A stretch of 5,142 bases of DNA from Candidatus Moraniibacteriota bacterium (lineage in GTDB: Bacteria > Patescibacteriota > Minisyncoccia > Moranbacterales > GCA-2747515): NCBI GenBank assembly GCA_029938745.1, contig JAOZUJ010000035.1, forward strand, positions 1 through 5,142, in the 5' to 3' direction. The translations under genes and the position numbers were made by a program. Position 1 is the first letter of the stretch; each line of letters starts with the position of its first letter. The notes beneath the pieces were generated by a model, which ran no database searches, had not been told where the DNA came from, and saw only the letters and a program-made list of their open reading frames with translations. Of the stretch, positions 1 to 5,142 are shown piece by piece.

Positions 1-872
1 TTATATTAATAGCTACACATATTAGCACAGCAGATGCTGTTTTTAAATTAAGTTTAAATAAAAAAATAGTATTACATAGTCAACATTTTGAAGAATTGAT
101 GTATCATAATTCTACTGATGTGGCAATCGTAAAAATATACAATAATTTACCATTCAATCATATTGTAAATTGTTCATGGTTAAAACAAATGTTTGTTTAT
201 AATTATGATAGTTGTCCAACAATTATTACTCCAGGTATGAGTCATGAAATATTTTGTGGTGAAGTATCTAAAAAGAAATACTTTCAGTGTAAAAAAATAA
301 ATATAATTACATATTGTGACCCAGATAGAGAATTTAAAGGTTTCGAGCAACAAGTAAAAATTTTGAAAAAAATATATCTTTTACATAAGGGCAATATCTG
401 CATTCAAATTTTTGGTAAGGATCCAAATATTAATTCATTTAAGTATGAATTTCTAGGTTTTATTCCTCAAGAAAAATTAGCTCAATTTTATAAAAATGCT
501 CATATAGCAATAATATTTTCTTGGTATGAATCATTTCCATTACCACCTATTGAGGCAATGGCTTGTGGTTGTGCTGTGATATCTACAAAATATGGAACAG
601 AAGACTATTTAGTGGATAAAGATAATGGAAGAATTATAAATTCTTTTGATATTGAAGATAGTGTAAATATTATTACAGAATTAATTAAGAGGCCAGATAT
701 TTTGTATGAATATGCCACTAAGGGTAAAATAATTTCTAAAAAATATTCTTGGGAAAAACAAGTAGATGAGTTGGATAATTTTTTATTAGGATTAAAAAAG
801 AATGTAAATAGTGACATAATAAAAATACAGAATGGAGACAGTGTAGAAATGGCTAAAATTTTTGATAAATAA
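1..872 (+). CDS. Glycosyltransferase family 4 (GT-B fold), 5'-truncated by the window edge
   Basis: This is the C-terminal part of a GT-B glycosyltransferase that probably moves a nucleotide-activated sugar onto a growing surface glycan in the cytoplasm. The reading frame is open to the left edge (first full codon at base 3), so the TTG at 96 and the ATG at 99 are internal codons and not the start. The first visible residues (ILIATHISTADAVFKL, then a HSQHFEE segment) resemble the end of the N-terminal Rossmann domain of WsaF-like rhamnosyl/glycosyltransferases. The donor-binding domain follows: a DREFKG segment near base 325, a GFIPQEKL segment near 455-480, and the family signature WYESFPLPPIEAMACG at about 522-570. 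In that signature Glu at 528-530 and Glu at 552-554 form the E-x7-E pair that contacts the donor. The gene ends in TAA. It lies 34 nt before the next glycosyltransferase and is probably co-transcribed with it. It is very AT-rich (about 13-17 G+C per 60 bases in sampled rows). The sugar specificity cannot be read from the sequence. Confidence 0.87.
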   Translation, partial: ILIATHISTADAVFKLSLNKKIVLHSQHFEELMYHNSTDVAIVKIYNNLPFNHIVNCSWLKQMFVYNYDSCPTIITPGMSHEIFCGEVSKKKYFQCKKINIITYCDPDREFKGFEQQVKILKKIYLLHKGNICIQIFGKDPNINSFKYEFLGFIPQEKLAQFYKNAHIAIIFSWYESFPLPPIEAMACGCAVISTKYGTEDYLVDKDNGRIINSFDIEDSVNIITELIKRPDILYEYATKGKIISKKYSWEKQVDELDNFLLGLKKNVNSDIIKIQNGDSVEMAKIFDK

Positions 873-906
873 TGTAATGTTATATTAATATTTTTTGTAG
901 TAGATA

Positions 907-1713
907 ATGGATAATAAAAAAGTTGATATTTTAATTGTTACATACAATGCTGAAAAATATATCAAAAAAACTTTACAGAGTTGTCTAAATCAAACATATC
1001 AAAATTGTGAAATTTTAATTTTGGATAATAATTCTAGTGATTATACATGTGCAATTGTAAAGGCTTTTGATGATGCAAGAATTAAATTATTTAAAGGCAA
1101 AAACAATATTGGTCCATACAATGGATTGAATTTTTTATTGGAGAAAACACAAGGTGATTATATTGCTATTCAAGATCATGATGATATTTGGCTCTCGACG
1201 AAAGTAGAAAAACAAGTTCAGTTTTTGAATAAAAATCAAAATTATGTAGCTTGTGGGACAAATGTTTTTGTTTTTTTGGAAAAAGAAAAAATATTAACAT
1301 TGAGTATGGAGCTATTTGATGTGAGTTATGTAAGGCATACTTCATTAATGTTTAGGAATAGTGGTTTTAGGTATGACATTGAACATATGTCTCCAGATGA
1401 ATATTTTGAAAAAAAAATATTATCAAATCAGGGTAAGATTGCTTGTCTGCAGGATGCCTTAACTATTCATAGGATCAGGTCAGATAATAAAAATCTATCT
1501 TTGTCAAGATGCAGTTGTACAATTGATAATATTAAACAATTCTTTAGCCTTAATGATATAAATCTTGCTAATTTAGCGTTTGTAGTTGGTATGTGTTTTG
1601 GTAAGTATATTCCAGATAGTGTAAAAATATTTGTCAGAAAGAATATTTTACAAAGAAAGATGACGCTTTTGTCATATGATGATTTTGTAAAAAAATACGG
1701 TAATATTTTGTGA
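907..1713 (+). CDS. Glycosyltransferase family 2 (short, soluble)
   Basis: This is a 268-residue GT-A enzyme that probably adds one sugar to a surface glycan intermediate in the cytoplasm. The N-terminal GT2 core is clear: a VDILIVTYNAEKYI strand-loop (residues 6-19), a QTYQNCEILILDNNSSD segment (29-45) with the nucleotide-binding Asp40, and the metal-binding DxD-type motif QDHDDIW (89-95, Asp90 and Asp92/93). YVRHTSLMFR (141-150) and the LTIHRIRSDNKNLS region (185-198) match the acceptor-side half of short GT2 enzymes, where a His followed by Arg and Asn-Ser is common. There is no membrane helix. The ATG at 907 is the first start in frame after the previous gene and fits the domain start; no Shine-Dalgarno sequence precedes it. 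The stop is TGA, and the next in-frame codon is TAA. Base composition is extremely AT-rich (12 G+C in bases 961-1020), more so than the genes after it. The donor and acceptor are unknown. Confidence 0.88.
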   Translation: MDNKKVDILIVTYNAEKYIKKTLQSCLNQTYQNCEILILDNNSSDYTCAIVKAFDDARIKLFKGKNNIGPYNGLNFLLEKTQGDYIAIQDHDDIWLSTKVEKQVQFLNKNQNYVACGTNVFVFLEKEKILTLSMELFDVSYVRHTSLMFRNSGFRYDIEHMSPDEYFEKKILSNQGKIACLQDALTIHRIRSDNKNLSLSRCSCTIDNIKQFFSLNDINLANLAFVVGMCFGKYIPDSVKIFVRKNILQRKMTLLSYDDFVKKYGNIL

Positions 1714-1719
1714 TAATAT

Positions 1720-2763
1720 ATGATAAATAAAAAAATAGCAGTTGTAATACTCGGATACAATAGTCAAAAATATTTGAAAAGCTTGTTGCAGTCTTTAATT
1801 GGGCAGAGTTATGAAAATGTGGATTATTATTATGTGGATAACGCTTCACAGGACGATTCTGTTAAGATTGTGGAGAAATTTTCTAATCATGTTCAAATAG
1901 TAAAAAATAAAAAAAATTATGGGTATGCTGGTGCGTATGCTCGGTTTTTGAAGAGGGTTTTTCATGAGAATTATGATGGGGCAGTTTTACTTAATCCTGA
2001 TGTGGTTGTTGATGATGGGTGGTTGGAGAATTTGGTTATGTCTGCATTTGAGAGAGATGATATAGGCGCTGTACAGTCAAAGATATTGCTATTAGATGAT
2101 GAACAAAATAAAACGCAGAAGGTTGGGTCATATGGAGGGTCTTTACATTATTTAGGCATGGGATTACTCGGTGCTGATGAAAGTGTTGCAAATAATGATG
2201 GTGAAGTTTCTTTTATTAGTGGTACAAGTCTGCTAGTAAAAAGAGATGCGTATCTGAAGTCTGGTGGATTGGATCCTGATTATTTTTTGTATTCAGAAGA
2301 TTTAGATTTGTGCTGGCGTATGCAATTACATGGATATAAATGTGTAGTGGCTCAAGAATCAATTGTATGGCATCATTATGTTTTTTATAGAATAGGGGAT
2401 AGTAGGAATAAGTTTTATTACTTAGAGCGTAATCGTTTGTTTTGTTTGTGGAAGAATTACAATTATAAATCGTTGTTTATTATTTCTCCTGCTTTATTTG
2501 TTTTGGATATTGGAATTGTGTTACACTCTATTAAAAATAAATATTTTTTGGAAAAAGTAAAAGCAAATTTTGATTTTATAAAAAATATTCCAGTAATACA
2601 TCGAAAGCATTGTGATGTACAGAAAAACCGCTCTGTGTCAGATAGAGAGTTTTTTAAATCAATGAACAAGGAGATTGAGTTTGAGGAGCTGGATAGCACT
2701 GGTTTGAGAATGGCAAATAAATTTTTTGTGGTGTATTATAATATTGTGAAACATTTAATGTAA
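1720..2763 (+). CDS. Glycosyltransferase family 2, WbbL/rhamnosyltransferase-like
   Basis: This is a 347-residue GT-A enzyme of the group that includes dTDP-rhamnosyl transferases such as WbbL and RfbF, probably extending a cell-surface polysaccharide. The motifs appear in order: VVILGYNSQKYL (8-19), YYVDNASQDDS (38-47), a KNKKNYGYAGA segment (62-72), the metal-binding NPDV (92-95) in place of a plain DxD, FISGTSLLVKRDAY (165-178), and the catalytic-loop SEDLDLCWRMQLHGYK (192-207) with the conserved E-D-x-D-x-x-W-R. These are followed by WHHY (217-220) and FYYLERNR (232-239). The C-terminal part (about 252-300) contains an amphipathic or hydrophobic stretch and a basic IHRKH segment typical of the family, where it probably rests on the inner face of the membrane. 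Length and motif order are normal. The start ATG lies 6 nt after the previous stop and the gene ends 6 nt before the next start, so it sits in the middle of an operon. Rhamnose as donor is only a family-level guess. Confidence 0.9.
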   Translation: MINKKIAVVILGYNSQKYLKSLLQSLIGQSYENVDYYYVDNASQDDSVKIVEKFSNHVQIVKNKKNYGYAGAYARFLKRVFHENYDGAVLLNPDVVVDDGWLENLVMSAFERDDIGAVQSKILLLDDEQNKTQKVGSYGGSLHYLGMGLLGADESVANNDGEVSFISGTSLLVKRDAYLKSGGLDPDYFLYSEDLDLCWRMQLHGYKCVVAQESIVWHHYVFYRIGDSRNKFYYLERNRLFCLWKNYNYKSLFIISPALFVLDIGIVLHSIKNKYFLEKVKANFDFIKNIPVIHRKHCDVQKNRSVSDREFFKSMNKEIEFEELDSTGLRMANKFFVVYYNIVKHLM

Positions 2764-2769
2764 TCTGTT

Positions 2770-3684
2770 ATGAAAAATGAAAAAAAAGTAGCTGTCTTGA
2801 TACCATGTTATAATGAGGAGCAAACCATTAAGAGAGTTGTTACTAGTTTTAAAGATCAATTGCCGGATGCGGATATCTATGTGTATGATAATAATTCTAC
2901 TGACAAAACATCAAAAATCGCTAAAAAGGCAGGTGCAATTGTGTGCGTGGAAAGAAAACAGGGCAAGGGAGCTGTGATAAAGAGAATGTTTCATGATGTT
3001 GAAGCAGATATTTTTGTTACTGTGGATGGAGATGATACATATCCAGCTAAGAATGTACATGAGTTGATAAGATGCGTGAAGGGTGGTGCTGATATGGTGG
3101 TAGGTGACCGTATTACAGATGGACAATATGTAGATGAAAACAAAAGACAATTTCATAGTTTTGGAAATTCACTTGTCAAAACAATGATTAATCGTTTTTT
3201 TCATGTTAAATTGAAAGACATAATGAGCGGATATCGTGCATTTTCTCGTGATTTTGTAAAAAATTATCCTGTTTTATGTGATGGATTTCAAATTGAAACT
3301 GATATGACGATATTTGCACTTGATCATCAATTTGTTATTGAAGAAATTCCTATCAAATATCGCGATAGACCAAGTGGTAGTAATTCTAAATTACGCACAA
3401 TCCCAGATGGTATCAAAGTTATTTTTACGATATTTAATTTGCACAGGCATTATAGACCTCTGAGATTTTTTGCTGCCATTAGTATGACATTGCTCATTGT
3501 CGGAATTATTGTAGGCGCTCCAGTTATTTTGGAATATATGAGAGATACATACATTAATAAAATACCATCAGCTATTTTAGCTTCTGGATTAATCATGCTA
3601 TCAGTACTTTTTGCATCTATTGGCGTGATTCTTGATTCTGTCCGTAGAGTTGGTAAGGAGCAATTTGAGATTAATCGAAAATAA
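2770..3684 (+). CDS. Polyprenyl-phosphate glycosyltransferase-like protein (GT2, DPM1/DPG-synthase type) with two C-terminal TM helices
   Basis: This 304-residue protein probably transfers a hexose from a nucleotide sugar to polyprenyl phosphate at the cytoplasmic face of the membrane, making a lipid-linked donor for surface glycosylation. The GT-A core shows VAVLIPCYNEEQTI (7-20), VYDNNSTDKT (38-47), a KQGKGAVIKR segment (63-72), the metal-binding TVDGDDTYP (84-92, Asp86/Asp88/Asp89), MSGYRAFSRDF (152-162) and GFQIETDMT (172-180). It continues with IPIKYRDRPSGSNSKL (193-208) and DGIKV (213-217), a series characteristic of DPM1/DPG-synthase-like enzymes. Two hydrophobic helices follow, at about 232-255 and 267-290, similar in number to GtrB/ArnC-type proteins, and a short basic tail ends the protein. 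The ATG lies 6 nt after the preceding stop with no evident ribosome binding site. It is the last gene of the glycosyltransferase run. The particular sugar (glucose, mannose or other) is not determined. Confidence 0.87.
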   Translation: MKNEKKVAVLIPCYNEEQTIKRVVTSFKDQLPDADIYVYDNNSTDKTSKIAKKAGAIVCVERKQGKGAVIKRMFHDVEADIFVTVDGDDTYPAKNVHELIRCVKGGADMVVGDRITDGQYVDENKRQFHSFGNSLVKTMINRFFHVKLKDIMSGYRAFSRDFVKNYPVLCDGFQIETDMTIFALDHQFVIEEIPIKYRDRPSGSNSKLRTIPDGIKVIFTIFNLHRHYRPLRFFAAISMTLLIVGIIVGAPVILEYMRDTYINKIPSAILASGLIMLSVLFASIGVILDSVRRVGKEQFEINRK

Positions 3685-3753
3685 AGTGGAAATTTTTTGG
3701 TTTGTTAATTTTCAATATAAGAATTATATATATTATAGTGTTTTGTAGAAATA

Positions 3754-3762
3754 TGCTATAAT
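3754..3762 (+). promoter_or_regulatory. Extended -10 promoter of the prepilin gene
   Basis: TGCTATAAT is a perfect match to the extended -10 consensus TGnTATAAT of housekeeping sigma factors. No good -35 hexamer is present: TTATAG at 3733-3738 with an 18-nt spacer matches only two positions, which is tolerated when the TG extension is present. The surrounding 70 nt are AT-rich. The expected transcript start is around 3769, giving a leader of about 20-25 nt before the ATG at 3792. This separates pilin transcription from the upstream glycosyltransferase operon. Confidence 0.6.
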
Positions 3763-3791
3763 TGTGGAAAAGGTGTTGTAATTTTGTAGAT

Positions 3792-4205
3792 ATGAAAAGC
3801 AACAAGGGATTTACGTTGATTGAGCTTTTGATAGTCATTGCGATTATTGGTATTTTGGCTGTGACTATTATGCAGGTAATGAGAAATGTGCGATTTAAAG
3901 CAAAGAATGCTTCTTTCCGTTCGAGTGTCTCTAGTATAAAAACTGTGTGGACTGCGTGTTGTGATGGGGGTGGAAATATTTATACAAAGGGAGCTTCTGA
4001 GGGAAATGATATTTATATTTGTGATGATGCGTCAATTATTGATGCAGTATATCCAGGAGATGAGAATATTGGAGAAGTAACAGTTGATACACAATGTGAT
4101 GATGGACGTTATGAAGTAACGGCTACGCCTGGTACAAAAAATACAGGTAGTTGTACAAGTGTGACATATGATGAAACTGGGGAGGTTAGTAATGTTGGGT
4201 GCTAA
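3792..4205 (+). CDS. Type IV prepilin (major-pilin-like, Cys-rich)
   Basis: This 137-residue prepilin is inserted in the membrane and assembled into a type IV pilus after processing. It has a basic 6-residue leader (MKSNKG), with cleavage expected between Gly6 and Phe7 in KGFTLIELLIVIAIIG. The mature protein begins with Phe, the usual N-methylated residue, and has Glu at +5 (Glu11). The hydrophobic helix spans about residues 8-29, followed by an amphipathic helix to about 54 and a small globular domain. That domain has six cysteines (56, 57, 77, 102, 121, 137), including a vicinal pair and a Cys as the last residue. The ATG at 3792 is preferred over a longer in-frame TTG at 3762, because the TTG overlaps the -10 box and would give an unusually long leader. 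An AAGGTG at 3769-3774 is too far away to be a normal ribosome binding site. The processing peptidase gene lies 115 nt downstream. Major versus minor pilin status is not certain; a GspG-like pseudopilin is the alternative. Confidence 0.93.
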   Translation: MKSNKGFTLIELLIVIAIIGILAVTIMQVMRNVRFKAKNASFRSSVSSIKTVWTACCDGGGNIYTKGASEGNDIYICDDASIIDAVYPGDENIGEVTVDTQCDDGRYEVTATPGTKNTGSCTSVTYDETGEVSNVGC

Positions 4206-4207
4206 AT

Positions 4208-4216
4208 GTAGGCAGG
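4208..4216 (+). repeat. Solitary arm related to the downstream palindrome
   Basis: GTAGGCAGG, starting 2 nt after the pilin stop codon, is the inverted counterpart of CCCGCCTAC at 4281-4289 (8 of 9 positions), and AGGCAGGT (4210-4217) is repeated exactly at 4295-4302. A loosely similar GGACGGCAG follows at 4218-4226, beside GGACAGGCAG at 4291-4300. This could be a decayed second copy of the palindromic element, or chance similarity in a short GC-rich patch. Confidence 0.35.
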
Positions 4217-4267
4217 TGGACGGCAGACATTTTTTGGTACATGATTATTTGAATTTTTGATAATGAG

Positions 4268-4309
4268 ATTCTGAAATGAACCCGCCTACCGGACAGGCAG
4301 GTTCAGGAT
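4268..4309. repeat. Nested GC-rich inverted repeat (REP/palindromic-element-like) between pilin and pilD
   Basis: The inner part has arms TGAACCCGCCT (4277-4287) and AGGCAGGTTCA (4295-4305) around the loop ACCGGAC; 10 of 11 positions pair, with one C-A mismatch. An outer pair of arms, ATTCTGAA (4268-4275) and TTCAGGAT (4302-4309), also pairs at 7 of 8 positions plus a G-U wobble in RNA, and competes with the ends of the inner stem. The core is strongly GC-rich in an AT-rich surrounding. No T-run follows, so it is not an ordinary intrinsic terminator. The form suggests a dispersed palindromic element in which a GC-rich palindrome sits within an older TCTGAA/TTCAGGAT palindrome. That last point is recollection of similar intergenic repeats in other genomes and is not tested here. 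Confidence 0.6.
4305..4308 (+). promoter_or_regulatory. Possible Shine-Dalgarno of pilD inside the palindrome
   Basis: AGGA is the only purine-rich Shine-Dalgarno-like sequence before the ATG at 4321, with a longish 12-nt gap. It lies in the right arm of the inverted repeat, so base pairing in the mRNA would hide it at least in part. Most other genes in the window have no recognisable ribosome binding site, so this match could be accidental. Confidence 0.25.
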
Positions 4310-4320
4310 GACAATACGTT

Positions 4321-5118
4321 ATGGCGATTATAATTTTATTTTTTATTTATGGACTTGCATTTGGGAGCTTTTGTAATGTTGTGATCTCTCGTACGCGAAG
4401 TGAGGAAAAGCTTTTTTTGAGTCAGTCACATTGTCCTAAATGTAAAAAGGATATTGGATGGAAAGATAATATTCCAGTCATTAGTTTTTTGATATTACGA
4501 GGCAAATGCCGTAATTGTCACAAGAAGATCTCATGGCAATATCCATTAGTTGAAATTGCAACAGCAATTATTTTTACTCTTATTGGTTATTTTTATACAA
4601 TCGGATCTATTGATAATCTTTTGGTTGCAGTTCTATATTCCTTTGTTTTTGCTTGTCTCATGGTTGTATTTGTTTATGATGTGAAATACATGGAAATTCC
4701 AATGCATGCTATGTGGCTGGCAATTGGATTGTTAGTTGTCATAAATATTGTGAATGATATAAGCGGTGGATCTTTGCAAGGGGATTTTTGGCATAGCACG
4801 ACGTTTACACATAGTTTGAGCGCACTTGTTGCATTTTGTTTTTTCTTTGGGCTTAGTTATATATCTGATGAAACATGGATGGGGTATGGTGATGCATTTT
4901 TGGCAATTGCAATTGGACTGTTACTTGGTCCGATGGCGACATTTTTGGCTCTGATGGTTGCATTTTGTGTTGGAGCGCTTGTTGGCATGGGACTTGTTGT
5001 TGCAAAAGGCAAAACGATGAAAACTGCAATCCCATTTGGTCCATTTCTCATTTTTGGACTTCTTGTGATATTTGTTGTGCTAAATTTATATCCTACATTT
5101 ATGGATAATTTTATTTAA
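4321..5118 (+). CDS. pilD: Prepilin peptidase / N-methyltransferase (PilD, A24 family)
   Basis: This 265-residue polytopic membrane enzyme cleaves prepilin leaders on the cytoplasmic side and N-methylates the new N-terminus. It opens with a hydrophobic segment containing GLAFGSFCNVVISR (11-24). Next comes the cytoplasmic methyltransferase-associated zinc domain with both Cys pairs, CPKC (38-41) and CRNC (63-66), and the linking WKDNIPVISFLILRGKC and SWQYPLVEIATA segments. The aspartyl protease part has Asp120 in VYDVKYMEIP (118-127) and Asp191 in the GxGD motif, here GYGD (188-191), with IPFGPFL at 237-243 before the last helix. Several transmembrane helices fill the C-terminal part. Length and motifs are those of a complete bifunctional enzyme. 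The start is secure: an in-frame TGA at 4309-4311 closes the frame just upstream, and no other start codon lies between. Its natural partner, the prepilin, is directly upstream. It may be read from the pilin promoter through the palindrome, or from a weak promoter of its own. Confidence 0.96.
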   Translation: MAIIILFFIYGLAFGSFCNVVISRTRSEEKLFLSQSHCPKCKKDIGWKDNIPVISFLILRGKCRNCHKKISWQYPLVEIATAIIFTLIGYFYTIGSIDNLLVAVLYSFVFACLMVVFVYDVKYMEIPMHAMWLAIGLLVVINIVNDISGGSLQGDFWHSTTFTHSLSALVAFCFFFGLSYISDETWMGYGDAFLAIAIGLLLGPMATFLALMVAFCVGALVGMGLVVAKGKTMKTAIPFGPFLIFGLLVIFVVLNLYPTFMDNFI

Positions 5119-5142
5119 ATTTTATGAAAAGTGTGGTATAAT
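5114..5142 (+). promoter_or_regulatory. Promoter (-35 and extended -10) for a gene beyond the right edge
   Basis: TTTAAA at 5114-5119 (4 of 6 to TTGACA) is followed, after a 17-nt spacer, by TATAAT at 5137-5142, with the TG extension at 5134-5135 (TGGTATAAT). The -35 overlaps the pilD stop codon. The arrangement predicts a + strand transcript starting about 7 nt outside the window. The extended -10 is the same type as that of the pilin gene. Confidence 0.55.

Noticed and set aside
96..101. TTG at 96 or ATG at 99 as start of the first glycosyltransferase
   Set aside because: The frame stays open to the window edge and the upstream residues fit the N-terminal domain of the family, so both are internal codons.
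882..896. Palindrome ATATTAATAT followed by six T, as a terminator after the first gene
   Set aside because: It is AT-only and has no room for a loop, so a stable hairpin is unlikely; it is probably chance in very AT-rich DNA.
605..3156. Minus-strand open frames within the glycosyltransferase genes (63-97 residues)
   Set aside because: All lie opposite well-supported genes, lack recognisable motifs and have the Phe/Ile/Ser-rich look of antisense translation of AT-rich genes.
3685..3750. Terminator of the glycosyltransferase operon
   Set aside because: Only a weak 5-bp TAATT/AATTA pairing with no T-run after it; no terminator can be supported, so read-through into the pilin gene remains possible.
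4234..4264. Possible own promoter of pilD (TTGGTA and GATAAT)
   Set aside because: The spacer is 19 nt, the -35 matches 4 of 6 and there is no TG extension; too weak to list in AT-rich DNA, though it would fit upstream of the palindrome.
4277..4305. GC-rich hairpin as intrinsic terminator of the pilin transcript
   Set aside because: No run of T follows the stem; the sequence after it is GGATGACAATACG.
4853..5051. Two minus-strand open frames opposite pilD
   Set aside because: They are overlapping shadows of the conserved GYGD to PFGPF region of pilD with no motifs of their own.

Overview
The window reads as a piece of a low-GC bacterial chromosome with all genes on the + strand. It carries the end of a surface-glycan glycosyltransferase run, followed by a type IV pilus pair (one prepilin and its processing peptidase). 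The best guess for the organism is a Candidate Phyla Radiation (Patescibacteria, Parcubacteria-like) member. The reasons are the style of the small Cys-rich prepilin and of the prepilin peptidase, the near absence of Shine-Dalgarno sequences, and a GC-rich palindrome of a type I associate with such genomes. This is inference without a database search; a low-GC Firmicute cannot be excluded. TGA ends one gene and never interrupts another, so there is no sign of the TGA-to-glycine recoding seen in Gracilibacteria and Absconditabacteria.

Region 1 (1-3684) holds four consecutive glycosyltransferases. The first is a GT4-type enzyme cut by the left edge. Next come a short GT2 enzyme, a longer WbbL/rhamnosyltransferase-like GT2 enzyme, and a DPM1/DPG-synthase-like GT2 enzyme with two C-terminal membrane helices. 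The last three are packed with 6-nt junctions and must be one transcript. Together they look like the assembly end of a cell-surface polysaccharide or glycoprotein-glycan locus: a membrane enzyme that loads a sugar on polyprenyl phosphate plus soluble transferases that extend the chain. The first two genes are visibly more AT-rich than most of what follows.

Region 2 (3685-5142) starts with an AT-rich spacer. It contains a perfect extended -10 promoter (TGCTATAAT) in front of a type IV prepilin with a 6-residue leader. A 115-nt spacer with a nested GC-rich inverted repeat follows, then a full-length PilD-type prepilin peptidase/N-methyltransferase with both zinc CxxC pairs and both catalytic aspartates. 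The peptidase would cleave and methylate the neighbouring prepilin. The window ends on a second extended -10 box (TGGTATAAT), so another transcription unit starts just outside.

No RNA genes, CRISPR arrays, transposases or defence genes are visible. I do not see a clearly undescribed system. The items most worth a second look are the nested palindrome that may cover the pilD ribosome binding site, the Cys-rich pilin, and the compositional break inside the glycosyltransferase run.
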